From: Synoicihabitans lomoniglobus
Lineage (GTDB): Bacteria > Verrucomicrobiota > Verrucomicrobiia > Opitutales > Opitutaceae
NCBI RefSeq assembly: GCF_029023725.1
Contig: NZ_CP119075.1
Span: 4,707,501 to 4,771,500, forward strand
DNA: 64,000 nucleotides
Reading direction: 5' to 3'
In this document: positions 56,185-64,000 of the stretch, piece by piece
Numbering within the stretch: position 1 is the stretch's first letter
How the letters are laid out: every line of letters starts with the position of its first letter
The notes under the pieces: generated by a model
Database searches by the model: none
Told to the model about the DNA's origin: nothing
Seen by the model: the letters and a program-made list of their open reading frames with translations, nothing else
Translations under genes and position numbers: made by a program

Positions 56185-56970
56185 ATGATCCCGCGCGCCT
56201 TCCCCTTGCGCGAGTCGCTCGTTCGAGTGTTTCCCTCCGCTCTGCTCGTGCTCGCGACATCGCTGGCCGGTTGCCAATCCACCTCCGGCCCCTCCCAACC
56301 CACCCTCACTGTGCAAGCTGACCGGGCGCCGGAATTCGCCCCGCCGACAGACGGTTCTCCGCTCACTTTCCGCCTGCGCTTTGTCAATCCGGACACCCAG
56401 GCCCTCATCGTGCCGCGCCAGACCGGATTGATCGATGCCCTCGCCCGGCTCGGCTTCCGTCCGGCCACCCGGGAGGAATCTCCCGACACCGTCGTCTGGA
56501 TCGCCGCGATCGAAAACCTCCGGCAGGAAGTGAAGGGAGGCTCGATGATGGGACCGCCCGTCACCGGAAACTCCGACTCGATTCGACATCAGAACGCCGC
56601 CGCCATGTTCGGCCGCTACCGGACCTTGCTCACCGACAACCGCAACCACTCCGGCGAAATGATTCTCGGCCCGGAAGGCGAAGTCATCATGACGGGCAAC
56701 CTCGCTTCACCGATCGGGGAAGACTCCACCGAGCCGCCGCTCGTCGCCAATCGCACCGTGCTGCGTCTGCGCAATGTCCTGGCCATCTGGGCCACCACCA
56801 CCGCCGCCCCCACCAATGCCGACGACGATGGCGAACTCTGGCGGGTGGAAATCATGAGCGACCTGCCCGGCGATGCGCCGCCGCCGTCGTTCGACACGCT
56901 GCTCGGCACCGCAATCGAACATCTCGGCCAGCGCACCGACGGCCTGCGCGAAATTCCGCTACCCCGGTAA
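56185..56970 (+). CDS. Hypothetical lipoprotein
   Basis: 261 residues from ATG 56185, which gives a lipoprotein signal with lipobox LAGC (FPSALLVLATSLAGCQS). An ATG at 56116 overlaps the GH28 stop and is possible but adds 23 residues before the signal. The mature chain of about 230 residues has no recognised family: TFRLRFVNPDTQALIVPRQT, SPDTVVWIAAIENLRQEVKG, and a terminal segment with FDTLLGTAIEHLGQRTDGLR. Its placement between the GH28 and SGNH genes suggests an envelope function linked to the pathway, or it may be a passenger. Confidence 0.65.
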   Translation: MIPRAFPLRESLVRVFPSALLVLATSLAGCQSTSGPSQPTLTVQADRAPEFAPPTDGSPLTFRLRFVNPDTQALIVPRQTGLIDALARLGFRPATREESPDTVVWIAAIENLRQEVKGGSMMGPPVTGNSDSIRHQNAAAMFGRYRTLLTDNRNHSGEMILGPEGEVIMTGNLASPIGEDSTEPPLVANRTVLRLRNVLAIWATTTAAPTNADDDGELWRVEIMSDLPGDAPPPSFDTLLGTAIEHLGQRTDGLREIPLPR

Positions 56971-56999
56971 GCTCGCGCCACCGTCTTCTGTTTCCCGTC

Positions 57000-58124
57000 A
57001 TGAAAACCCTGCTGATTCCACTGCTGTCCCTCCTGGCACTCGCCGCCGCCGCTGAATCCCGCACGTTTCCCGTCACCGCGGGCAACCATCGCGTCACGCT
57101 CACCTTCGGGGCCGCCGACCGCGCGACCGACACCACCGTGCTGGCCGAGTCGCGCCAGCTCATGCTTGAGCGGGTGCGCACCGCCCCCGGCGAATTCCTC
57201 AAGCGTAGTGTTGTCATCAATACACGCAATCCGGCGCTGGAACCTCCGCCCCGTTTTGCCCCCGGAGCCACCGCCGTGCTGCTCAACGAACGCGAAACCG
57301 GCATCAACCGCTGGGACGACCAACTCACGCTGACCCTGCTCGGGCCGGCTCCCGCCGCGGTTGACGTCATCATCACTCCCGCTCCGGATGCCGCCACGAT
57401 TTATCTGCTCGGCGACTCGACCGTGACCGACCAACCGCGCGGCGACTACGCCAGCTGGGGCCAAATGTTGCCGCGGTTTTTCGACGGCAGCGTGGCGATC
57501 GCCAACCACGCGGAATCCGGTGAAACGATGAAGTCCTTTCTGTTCGAGAACCGCCTCAACAAAGTGCTCTCCACGCTGCGCGCCGGCGACACCGTCATCA
57601 TGCAGTTCGGCCACAACGACCAGAAACGAAACTGGCCCCAGACCTACCTCGAAGCGCACACCACCTGGCCCGCCTACCTGCGCGCCTACGTGGCCGAAAT
57701 CAAGCACCGCGGGGCCACTCCCGTGCTGGTCACGTCGATGGAGCGCCGCACCTTCACCGATGATGGTCGCATCCGCAGCACGCACGGCGACTACCCGCAA
57801 AACGTGCGCGACGTTGCCGCCGCCGAAGGAGTGGCCTTGGTCGATTTGCAGGCGGTGAGCTCCACGCTTTACACCGCGTTGGGGCCGGAACTGGCACCGC
57901 TCGCCTTTGCCAACGCGGGCAAGGATGCCACCCACCACAACGCCTACGGCGCCTACCAACTCGCCCTCGCCGTGGCGCATGGATTGCGCGCCGCGGCGGT
58001 GCCGGTGGCGGAACACCTGGCGACCGATTTGCCGGAGTTTGACCCGGCTCATCCGGTTTCACCCGCGGCGTTTGATCTCCCCTTCACCACCGCCGATGTG
58101 GCCGAGGCCCCGCGCGGCAATTAG
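57000..58124 (+). CDS. Exported SGNH hydrolase, rhamnogalacturonan acetylesterase-like (CE12)
   Basis: 374 residues with a signal peptide (MKTLLIPLLSLLALAAAA). It has an N-terminal beta-domain (HRVTLTFGAADRATDTTVL) and an SGNH core with LLGDSTVTD, ANHAESGETM, MQFGHNDQK and DATHHNAYGAYQ, the same layout as the gene at 20295. Catalytic Ser, Gly/Asn and Asp-His are intact. It is the third CE12-type gene in the window, counting the tandem protein at 14433 as one. It ends the rightward run of degradation genes; its stop overlaps that of the convergent nrdJ by 3 bases. Confidence 0.85.
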   Translation: MKTLLIPLLSLLALAAAAESRTFPVTAGNHRVTLTFGAADRATDTTVLAESRQLMLERVRTAPGEFLKRSVVINTRNPALEPPPRFAPGATAVLLNERETGINRWDDQLTLTLLGPAPAAVDVIITPAPDAATIYLLGDSTVTDQPRGDYASWGQMLPRFFDGSVAIANHAESGETMKSFLFENRLNKVLSTLRAGDTVIMQFGHNDQKRNWPQTYLEAHTTWPAYLRAYVAEIKHRGATPVLVTSMERRTFTDDGRIRSTHGDYPQNVRDVAAAEGVALVDLQAVSSTLYTALGPELAPLAFANAGKDATHHNAYGAYQLALAVAHGLRAAAVPVAEHLATDLPEFDPAHPVSPAAFDLPFTTADVAEAPRGN

Positions 58125-60244
58125 CCCAGTTCACACGCGCCGCCGGCGCAGGCCACCACCTGTTTGAGTTCGGTGATGTCCTCGTCCTCGCATAGCTCGG
58201 TGTAGCGAACATCTTGATACGTCAATCCGTTCCACCGGACGATGTCCGACGACGTCGCCACCGCCTCCCGGGGGGCCTGAGCGTAGGCCTTGTCGCCGGA
58301 GTCTGGCAGCAGCGCAATGCCGGTGAAGGAGTCGCGGCAGGACCAGATGCGCTCGGCCACCGCATCCCACTCGCCGGGCCGCACCGTCACCGTGCACGAC
58401 ACATTGTGATGCAACCCCGGTGAATGCGTCTCGTGACGTCGCCCCGCCTGCACCCAGGCCAATTGCACCCGGCGAATGTATTCAAGGTGCGTGAGTGCAT
58501 CGACCTCCTCCCGATAGATGCCAAAGTCGGGGCCCTCCACCGGGAAGGTGATGACTTCGGTGCGGCCGTGCGGATCGTAAACACTCTCCTCCACCATGTG
58601 CGGATTGGAGCGTTTGAAGTGCTGAAAAACCGGGCAAAGTTTGTTCGACTGCACCCGCCGAAAGTAACGCACCGCATGATGCGGGTGCAGCCCGCTCGAC
58701 GTGCCCAGCAGCAGACTCGCCGTGCCCTCCGGTTTCACACACGTCGTGCGCGCGGCCGGATTGATCCCGATGGCCCGGGCCACGATCAGGTTGACCGCCT
58801 TCACCACCTGCGCTCCGCGTCGCAAAACCGCCTCGTCCAGCAGCACCTGCGGACGGTCCAGTATCCCACATATGGATACACCCAGCAACGCCTCCCGCTC
58901 CGTGATCACCCGCGACACGGGTGAAAGATAACCAAAATCGGTGTAGCCTGCCTGCAGCGTGCCGATCAGGGCAGCATGGGCGCACAGCTGGTAAAACTGG
59001 GCCGGGCTCTCCGCTGCCGCCGCCGACAAGGTGGTGAGATTGCAGAACTGCACCCCCGACATCACCGCCCCTTCCCGCAGCTCGCCCTCGTAGCCGAGTT
59101 CCCGCAAACGCGCGGTCGTCTCCGCATTTACCGTGATCCGAGGATTCAGGCCGATCTCCACACAGGGATTCGCCCCGTAGTCCGCGTCCTCCACGAAGTA
59201 AAATCCCGGCTCTCCAAATTGTTTTTGCGCTTCGAAGAGGTGATCAAACTGGGCCCGGGTTGCATGCGCGCGCACGATCACCGCCGAGTTGTTGCTGGCC
59301 GAGCGTTGCGGATGGGTTTCGAACCAGTTGCCCGTTTTGGCGGAACCCATTTCCTCATCGTCGGCCGAGAACAGACAGATCGTAGCCGAACGACGAATAC
59401 CGCCCGACAATACCGCTTTGGCTCCCCACATGATGCAGTCGTAAACCTCGATCGGCCGGAGCTGGCGCCCGGCGGCTCCGCGCAAGATCGCGGCAATTTT
59501 ATCCAACGCAAACATGAGTGGTTCCGGTCCCGGGGCCTTGCCTCCGGAAGTGCGCAACGGCGCGCCCGCCGGACGAATTTCGGAATAGTCGAAAGTAATT
59601 CGCCGCCCCTCCACTGCCGCGGTCACCAGCGCATGCAACGCATCCGCCCAACCCTCGATGGTGTCGCCCACCACCCAAGTCTCCACCGGTGTCTCCGCCG
59701 CCGCCAAAGGTGCCAAATCCGGCAGTCGCGCGACGTGCTGTTGCTGCACCGAAAACCCGACCCCGCAACCACAGAGCAAAAGATACAGCGATTCACGCAA
59801 CGACTCCAGCCGGTCAATGTGCAGGAACGCGCAGTTGTAGATCCGGGCGTGTTTTTGCAGGATCGCCTCCCCCCCAAATTGGAGACTCCGCATCGAGGGC
59901 AGCACGCGCTTCTCCTCGACCGCTGCATAGGCGGCCGTGATGGCGTCGTGCAAAGTGGGAAACTGACCGATCAGCGCGGCTTCGCTTGGCTGCGCTTCCC
60001 CCGCCTGCAACGCCGCCGCCAGGACATCATCCAACGACCGGTCGGCGAACCTCCCCAAATGCATGTCGCACACCCGGGACACCGCCTCTGCCCAGGTTTC
60101 CCGGCGCCGCTTGCGGGCATCATAACGCGCATATCGCGACACGGCGATGTAGTCTTGCAAACCGTTGTGGGCATGACGCATCGGACGCGAGGACGACGCG
60201 GTGGAGGGGGGAGCAGAATCAGAGACTGAAGGATCGAAATTCAT
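58121..60244 (-). CDS. nrdJ: Class II (adenosylcobalamin-dependent) ribonucleoside-triphosphate reductase
   Basis: 707 residues from ATG 60244; an ATG at 60322 in the same frame would lie inside the NrdR-box-like palindrome and is rejected. The protein resembles monomeric RTPR of Lactobacillus: Cys138 in YNCAF, the active-site loop NPCVEIGL with Cys361 and Glu363, [20 protein letters not shown], and the terminal reducing pair CAGGAC (Cys699, Cys704). It makes deoxynucleotides with B12 and works with or without oxygen. It is not related to the sugar genes. The NrdR-like sites upstream suggest the usual repressor control. Confidence 0.85.
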   Translation of the reverse strand: MNFDPSVSDSAPPSTASSSRPMRHAHNGLQDYIAVSRYARYDARKRRRETWAEAVSRVCDMHLGRFADRSLDDVLAAALQAGEAQPSEAALIGQFPTLHDAITAAYAAVEEKRVLPSMRSLQFGGEAILQKHARIYNCAFLHIDRLESLRESLYLLLCGCGVGFSVQQQHVARLPDLAPLAAAETPVETWVVGDTIEGWADALHALVTAAVEGRRITFDYSEIRPAGAPLRTSGGKAPGPEPLMFALDKIAAILRGAAGRQLRPIEVYDCIMWGAKAVLSGGIRRSATICLFSADDEEMGSAKTGNWFETHPQRSASNNSAVIVRAHATRAQFDHLFEAQKQFGEPGFYFVEDADYGANPCVEIGLNPRITVNAETTARLRELGYEGELREGAVMSGVQFCNLTTLSAAAAESPAQFYQLCAHAALIGTLQAGYTDFGYLSPVSRVITEREALLGVSICGILDRPQVLLDEAVLRRGAQVVKAVNLIVARAIGINPAARTTCVKPEGTASLLLGTSSGLHPHHAVRYFRRVQSNKLCPVFQHFKRSNPHMVEESVYDPHGRTEVITFPVEGPDFGIYREEVDALTHLEYIRRVQLAWVQAGRRHETHSPGLHHNVSCTVTVRPGEWDAVAERIWSCRDSFTGIALLPDSGDKAYAQAPREAVATSSDIVRWNGLTYQDVRYTELCEDEDITELKQVVACAGGACELG

Positions 60245-60286
60245 GGCAGTGGCACGGGGGCTCAAAGGGACATCTACGGAGGAATC

Positions 60287-60302
60287 ATCCCATTGGTTGT
60301 GG
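60287..60302. promoter_or_regulatory. Degenerate second NrdR box, candidate
   Basis: Only the right half (TTGTGG) fits well, but it lies exactly 32 bases from the same half of the strong box at 60318. Paired NrdR boxes are known to be spaced about three helical turns apart, which raises its credibility. Confidence 0.4.
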
Positions 60303-60317
60303 TGGTTGCGAACTGTT

Positions 60318-60335
60318 ACCACAACATATTGTGGT
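60318..60335. promoter_or_regulatory. NrdR-box-like palindrome upstream of nrdJ
   Basis: ACCACAA-CATA-TTGTGGT agrees with the ACACAA-ATAT-TTGTGT style of NrdR boxes and lies about 75 bases before the chosen nrdJ start. NrdR represses ribonucleotide reductase genes when ATP/dATP signals are high. Confidence 0.65.
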
Positions 60336-60493
60336 CTTCCGAATCAAACTCGTTTGCTGCGCAAATCTTGTTTTCCGCTCCACGTGCTCCGGTGAAGCCC
60401 TTGTTGGTCGGAGGATACCACCACCGACGTGGCCTTGAACGCACAGCAGCGAGTCGCTTGACCCCCACGCTCTCGCGTCGTCTCGTCAGGTCC

Positions 60494-61387
60494 ATGGAAC
60501 GCAAGACCGCCGCCGATTTCGATCAGGAGCTCCTCGATCTTTACGACTACTACGTTCACGGCCGGCTCGATCGCCGTGAGTTCATGGATCGCGCGGCCAA
60601 GTTCGCCGTCGGCGGTCTCACCGTCGCCAGTCTGATGGGTCTGCTCAACCCACAATATGCGCTCGCCGAACAGGTCCCGCCCGACGACGACCGCATCCAC
60701 ACGGAACGCCTCGATTACGCGTCCCCCGACGGCCACGGCGCGATGCAGGGTCTGCTGGCCCGCCCCGCTCAGCCGACGGGTCCGCTGCCCGCGGTGTTGG
60801 TCGTCCATGAGAACCGCGGCCTCAACCCCTACATCGAGGACGTTACCCGCCGCCTCGCCCTGGCCGGCTTTCTGGCCTTTGCCCCCGACGCTTTGTATCC
60901 ACTGGGTGGTTACCCCGGCAACGACGACGAAGGCCGCACCATGCAACGCGAACTCGATCGCGCCAAAATCGTGGAGGACTTCATCGCCGCCGCGCAGCTC
61001 CTTGACGCCCACGAACTCGGCAACGGCCGGGTTGGCGTTGTGGGCTTCTGCTTTGGCGGCTACGTCAGCAACACGCTCGCGTGGCGCATTCCCGACGTAA
61101 TCAACGCCGCCGCCCCCTACTACGGCGGCCAGCCCAATGCCGAGGAGACGGCCCGGATCAAAGCGCCGTTGCTCATCCACTACGGAGAATTGGACAAACG
61201 GGTAAACGCCGGTTGGCCCGACTACGAGACGGCCCTCAAGGCCAACAACGTCGACTATACGATGCACATGTATCCGGGCGTTAACCACGGTTTCCACAAC
61301 GACACCACCCCGCGCTACGACGAAAAGGCGGCAGAGCTTTCCTGGACGCGCACCGTCGCATTTTTCAACGAACACCTGCGCGGTTAA
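60494..61387 (+). CDS. Exported dienelactone hydrolase-family protein
   Basis: 297 residues from ATG 60494 (MERKTAADF); the frame extends to 60293 but that part covers the nrdJ promoter. Residues 25-60 ([24 protein letters not shown]) form an internal Tat-like signal after a short leader, a layout seen in YghX-type members. The hydrolase domain has the Cys nucleophile of the family, GFCFGG (Cys186), the acid in [10 protein letters not shown] and His in VNHGFHNDT. It likely hydrolyses a lactone or ester; substrate unknown. It diverges from nrdJ. Confidence 0.8.
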   Translation: MERKTAADFDQELLDLYDYYVHGRLDRREFMDRAAKFAVGGLTVASLMGLLNPQYALAEQVPPDDDRIHTERLDYASPDGHGAMQGLLARPAQPTGPLPAVLVVHENRGLNPYIEDVTRRLALAGFLAFAPDALYPLGGYPGNDDEGRTMQRELDRAKIVEDFIAAAQLLDAHELGNGRVGVVGFCFGGYVSNTLAWRIPDVINAAAPYYGGQPNAEETARIKAPLLIHYGELDKRVNAGWPDYETALKANNVDYTMHMYPGVNHGFHNDTTPRYDEKAAELSWTRTVAFFNEHLRG

Positions 61388-61625
61388 TCCCGTAGTTCGC
61401 GCGAACATTCCGCCCGTTCCCTTTTATCCTAATTAAGGTAGTTCACAGAAGGTAACAAAGTTAACAAAGCGTTGTAAAAACGTGAGTTAAATCGAGTAAA
61501 CTGCATAGCATCCAACTCACCTTACGGGTGAATGAATTGATGCCCATAATCGCCTGCAACTCGTTCCAGCTTCGTGCTCTTCGTTGCCTTTTGTAAAATC
61601 CAACTGCGGAATTTAGGCTCATCTG
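61388..61625. other. AT-richer spacer between convergent genes, no gene seen
   Basis: Contains TAACAAAG twice in close succession (about 61455-61471), in a GAAGGTAACAAAG-type context resembling common intergenic repeats. No promoter or gene is supported. Confidence 0.4.
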
Positions 61626-61750
61626 GGTAGGAGCGAGCTTGCTCGCGATAGCATCTGCCTCACACCGCCGACACGCCGTGTTCATCGCGCGCCAGCACGC
61701 TCCTACCGATCGACGCAGTCGGTGCGGACCGGGTGGAACCGGTCCCTCCG
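61626..61750. repeat. Dispersed intergenic repeats (family A copy 3 joined to half of family B)
   Basis: GTAGGAGCGAGCTTGCTCGC at the left and a right arm (61678-61707) identical over 30 bases to 40001-40030. Directly after it, 61724-61750 repeats the second element of family B (7223-7248). The two families lie side by side between convergent genes. Confidence 0.75.
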
Positions 61751-61765
61751 GCAGGACGATTCCCG

Positions 61766-62317
61766 CTATTCGGCTGCGCCGAAAATCCGCGTCGGTTTGC
61801 CGTCGAGACTGGTTTGGTTTTTCTCCGTCCAATAATCGCGGATACCTTCCGGACCTTTTTTCGTCGCCCAGTCACTGAGCAGCGACCGGTCCGCTTTATA
61901 CTCCAGGTTGGGCACCGCCATGCCACACGAGGTTTGCACGAGATCGACGGTCAGATCGAACATCTGGCGCGCGCCGGGCAACGGATTGAATTGGCCGTAG
62001 AGCTCCGCCCATTCCGGGTCGCGCGGATGCACCGCCTTCGCGTTGCCGTAGAGGCGCAGAATCAACGGCGCGCCGACCATCGCACAAAACATGATCGTCA
62101 TGCGCGACTGCTCCAAGAGGTGCGCCGCCGTTTCGTTGCCGCTGCCGGTGACGTTGAGCCAGATGACGCGGTTCGCGCTCAGCACGCGCAACGAGTCCAT
62201 GCCCTTCGGCGACACGTTGACCCGCGTATCGACGCCGGCCGTGCCGACAAAGAAAATCTTTTGCTCCCGAATGAACGCGACCTGCTTCTCGGGAATGGCG
62301 GTGTATTGCTGGCCCAT
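61766..62317 (-). CDS. Pyridoxamine 5'-phosphate oxidase-fold protein
   Basis: 183 residues from ATG 62317 (MGQQYTAIPEKQVAFIREQK); a start ten codons upstream is less likely. The split-barrel fold is suggested by FFVGTAGVDTRVNVSPKGMD, VIWLNVTGSGNETAAHL, MTIMFCAMVGAPLILRLYG and the late VDLVQTSCGMAVP. Such proteins bind FMN or F420 and reduce small molecules, or are of unknown role. The C-terminal TSCGMAVPNLEY segment is shared by a common bacterial subgroup. It is separated by a repeat from the ABC transporter genes and is likely transcribed on its own. Confidence 0.75.
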   Translation of the reverse strand: MGQQYTAIPEKQVAFIREQKIFFVGTAGVDTRVNVSPKGMDSLRVLSANRVIWLNVTGSGNETAAHLLEQSRMTIMFCAMVGAPLILRLYGNAKAVHPRDPEWAELYGQFNPLPGARQMFDLTVDLVQTSCGMAVPNLEYKADRSLLSDWATKKGPEGIRDYWTEKNQTSLDGKPTRIFGAAE

Positions 62318-62367
62318 GGGAGAAGATCGTGGGGAAGTGCGGCCCAAAACGCAGGTTTGTTTTCACC

Positions 62368-62452
62368 GGAGGGACGACTTCCACGTCGTCCGCATTATGC
62401 TGGGATTCAGTCGGTCAGATGAAACGCGGACCGGGCGGAACCGTTCCCTCCG
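62368..62452. repeat. Dispersed intergenic palindromic repeat (family B, copy 2)
   Basis: GGAGGGACGACTTCCACGTC (from 62368) and a second element starting GCGGACCGGGCGGAACCG (62426 on) repeat 7164-7248 in the same order. The spacing between the two elements is also similar. Confidence 0.75.
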
Positions 62453-62469
62453 CCAAACGTGTGATCCGT

Positions 62470-63597
62470 TTACTTTTTGTTGAGGCGGACGTCCATCCAG
62501 ACAGCGAGCACGAGCACGGTGCCGCGGGCGATGAACTTGATCGCAGGGTCGGCCGAGATGAGCGTGAGGCCGTTGATCAGGCTCGCCATGATGAGTGAGC
62601 CGAACATTACGCCCATGACCGTGCCGCGACCGCCTTTGAGGCTCACGCCGCCGATTACACAGGCCGCGATGGCGTCGAGTTCCATGAGTTGTCCGACGGC
62701 CGTCGTCGAGTAACCGGTTTTCGCAGTTTGCAGGAATCCCGTGATCGCCACGAGTCCGCCCGCGATGGCGAAGGCCGTCACCACGGTGCGGTTAACTGGC
62801 ACGCCCGAGACAAACGCCGCTTCTTCGTTGCCGCCGATGGCATAGAGGTAACGGCCGAAGGAGGTGTGCTGCGTGAGCACGTAAATCCCAAACGCGATGC
62901 CGCACAGAATGATCACCGACATCGGCACGCCGCGGAACATGTTGAGCACGACCACGACGATGAAGAGCCCGATGGCTTGCATCATGAATTTGTAGAACGC
63001 GACCTCCTGATCCTCGACCGCGAAGTTGTGCCGCCGACGCGATGCCCGGCTTTTCAGCGTCGCCACCGCGAGCGCCGCCGACACCCCGAAAGCGAGCAGA
63101 TAACCCATGGCGGGCGACAGGTAAAAATCGGTGAGCAGCGAGTAGAGGTTGGTCTGGCCACCGAGCACGACCGGCACGGTCGAGACGTCGATCACGAGCC
63201 AGAAGATGCCTTTAAAAATCAACAGGCCGCCGAGCGTGATGATAAACGCCGGGATGTTCTGCGAGACGATGAACTTACCCATGCCGGCCCAGAGCAAAAT
63301 GCCCGCGAGCAGCGACACGCCGAGGGCGGCCGGAGCCGGCCATCCGAACCACGTGGTGAGCACGGCGGCCAATCCACCGAACAGGCCCACGCCGCTGCCG
63401 ATCGCGAGGTCGATGTGACCGCACAGGATGATGAGCAACACGCCGAGCGCCGCGACCGCCGTGGTCGACATCTCGATGGCGAGCAGCGACAGGTTGCGCG
63501 ACTCGATGTAGCTCGGCGATAGCACGGTGAAGAATCCCCAGATGCCAACAATGGCCAGGAAGAGCGAAAAATCGCGGAGGGAAATTTGCTTGGTCAT
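62470..63597 (-). CDS. Sugar ABC transporter permease (xylose/ribose type)
   Basis: 375 residues with about ten membrane helices. The family motifs IEMSTTAVAALGVLLIILCG and HIDLAIGSGVGLFGG near the start, and AVGQLMELDAIAACVIGGVS near the end, match the BPD_transp_2 permeases of carbohydrate importers. The length and the long cytoplasmic insertion (LKSRASRRRHNFAVEDQEV) are as in XylH rather than the shorter RbsC. It moves a pentose or related sugar across the inner membrane together with the ATPase encoded just upstream, whose stop overlaps its start by 4 bases. Confidence 0.85.
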   Translation of the reverse strand: MTKQISLRDFSLFLAIVGIWGFFTVLSPSYIESRNLSLLAIEMSTTAVAALGVLLIILCGHIDLAIGSGVGLFGGLAAVLTTWFGWPAPAALGVSLLAGILLWAGMGKFIVSQNIPAFIITLGGLLIFKGIFWLVIDVSTVPVVLGGQTNLYSLLTDFYLSPAMGYLLAFGVSAALAVATLKSRASRRRHNFAVEDQEVAFYKFMMQAIGLFIVVVVLNMFRGVPMSVIILCGIAFGIYVLTQHTSFGRYLYAIGGNEEAAFVSGVPVNRTVVTAFAIAGGLVAITGFLQTAKTGYSTTAVGQLMELDAIAACVIGGVSLKGGRGTVMGVMFGSLIMASLINGLTLISADPAIKFIARGTVLVLAVWMDVRLNKK

Positions 63598-64000
63598 GAG
63601 GTAACAGGGGTCGAAGACGTGGCGGGCGCGGTGTCGGCCCCGATGGCCGCCGCGAGCAGTTTTTCCTGACTGAAGTCGGCGCGCGCAAAGGTTCCGCCCA
63701 CGCGGCCTTCGGCGAGCATAATAATGCGGTCACTCAAGCCCATCAGCTCGGGCATCTCGCTGGACACGAGCACGACGGCTTTGCCGCGCGATTTGAGCGC
63801 GTTGATGAGTTCGTAGACTTCGAGTTTCGCCCCGACATCGATGCCGCGGGTGGGCTCGTCGAGGAAGATGACATCGGGCTCGCAGAGGAGCGCCTTGCCG
63901 AGCACGACCTTTTGCTGATTACCGCCGGAGAGCGTGCCGGTCTCGGTTTCGATCGTCGGCGCCTTGACGCGGAGTTGGCGGGAAATCTCTTCGTTGCGCC
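63594..64000 (-). CDS. Sugar ABC transporter ATP-binding protein, C-terminal part (cut by the window edge)
   Basis: The last about 135 residues of an ABC ATPase running off the right edge. Visible are the signature LSGGNQQKV, Walker B VIFLDEPTRGIDVG, and the switch region VLVSSEMPELMGLSDRI, in the spacing of the second nucleotide-binding half of XylG/RbsA-type duplicated ATPases. The frame is open to the edge, so the true start lies outside. It energises the XylH-like permease. Confidence 0.9.
   Translation of the reverse strand, partial: RNEEISRQLRVKAPTIETETGTLSGGNQQKVVLGKALLCEPDVIFLDEPTRGIDVGAKLEVYELINALKSRGKAVVLVSSEMPELMGLSDRIIMLAEGRVGGTFARADFSQEKLLAAAIGADTAPATSSTPVTS

Noticed and set aside
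62470..63597. ABC importer as part of the rhamnogalacturonan system
   Set aside because: It lies beyond nrdJ and unrelated genes, behind repeats, without the shared palindromes; xylose/ribose-type sequence gives no link to rhamnose.
1..64000. CRISPR array, tRNA, rRNA, insertion sequence or prophage genes
   Set aside because: No regularly spaced direct repeats, no cloverleaf or rRNA-like stretch and no transposase or phage motif was recognised by eye; a covariance-model scan could still find a small RNA.

Overview
The window is high-GC DNA that looks like a polysaccharide-utilisation region of a Verrucomicrobiota bacterium, most likely Opitutaceae-like. This is inferred from gene content: planctomycete/verrucomicrobial-type DUF1592/DUF1552 and propeller-cytochrome c proteins, a large TonB-dependent receptor whose mature N-terminus carries a VTLTPFQVD-type segment, several GH106 / rhamnogalacturonan-lyase / CE15 proteins, and few recognisable Shine-Dalgarno sequences. 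No rRNA, tRNA, CRISPR array or insertion sequence was recognised.

Left part (1-16.9 kb). A cut-off exported protein and a two-domain esterase face left. A very large GH106 rhamnosidase fused to a CE15-type esterase faces right. Next comes a leftward group: rhamnose mutarotase, a PL26-like exo-rhamnogalacturonan lyase and a beta-propeller cytochrome c protein. A LacI-family regulator diverges from that group. A double SGNH (rhamnogalacturonan acetylesterase-like) protein and a divergent DUF6250-like lipoprotein follow.

Middle (17-33 kb). A leftward series holds a propeller-GH95 fusion, another SGNH esterase, a sodium/solute symporter, a low-GC orphan secreted protein lying between two copies of a TonB-receptor 3' end, the intact receptor, and a Gfo/Idh/MocA oxidoreductase. 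A second GH106 rhamnosidase begins the rightward series.

Sugar oxidation and right arm (33-58 kb). SDR, DUF718 mutarotase, a second SDR, L-fuconate dehydratase and an exported esterase form a compact unit that fits non-phosphorylating L-fucose (or L-rhamnose) oxidation. Then come a PL11 rhamnogalacturonan lyase, an NHL-repeat protein, and a long rightward run: esterase, DUF1592 cytochrome-type protein, DUF1552 protein, CBM9/PKD protein, sulfatase, GH2, sialate-O-acetylesterase-like protein, GH28, a lipoprotein and a third SGNH esterase. Together these would cut, deacetylate, possibly desulfate and import a rhamnose-, fucose- and galacturonate-containing polymer of the rhamnogalacturonan-I type, then oxidise its deoxysugars.

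Right end (58-64 kb). These genes look unrelated: a B12-dependent ribonucleotide reductase with NrdR-box-like sites, a dienelactone hydrolase, a flavin/PNPOx-fold protein, and the permease and cut-off ATPase of a xylose/ribose-type ABC importer.

The most interesting non-coding signal is a short palindrome, GGAC(A/T)GTCC, that recurs between genes (13183, 16070, 29042, 30569; weaker forms at 54410, 13252, 30521 and 2468). It suggests one regulator tying the split clusters together. Two different long palindromes precede PL11 (37718) and GH2 (49536). Dispersed intergenic palindromic repeats separate many units, and one has been read into the 5' end of an open reading frame.
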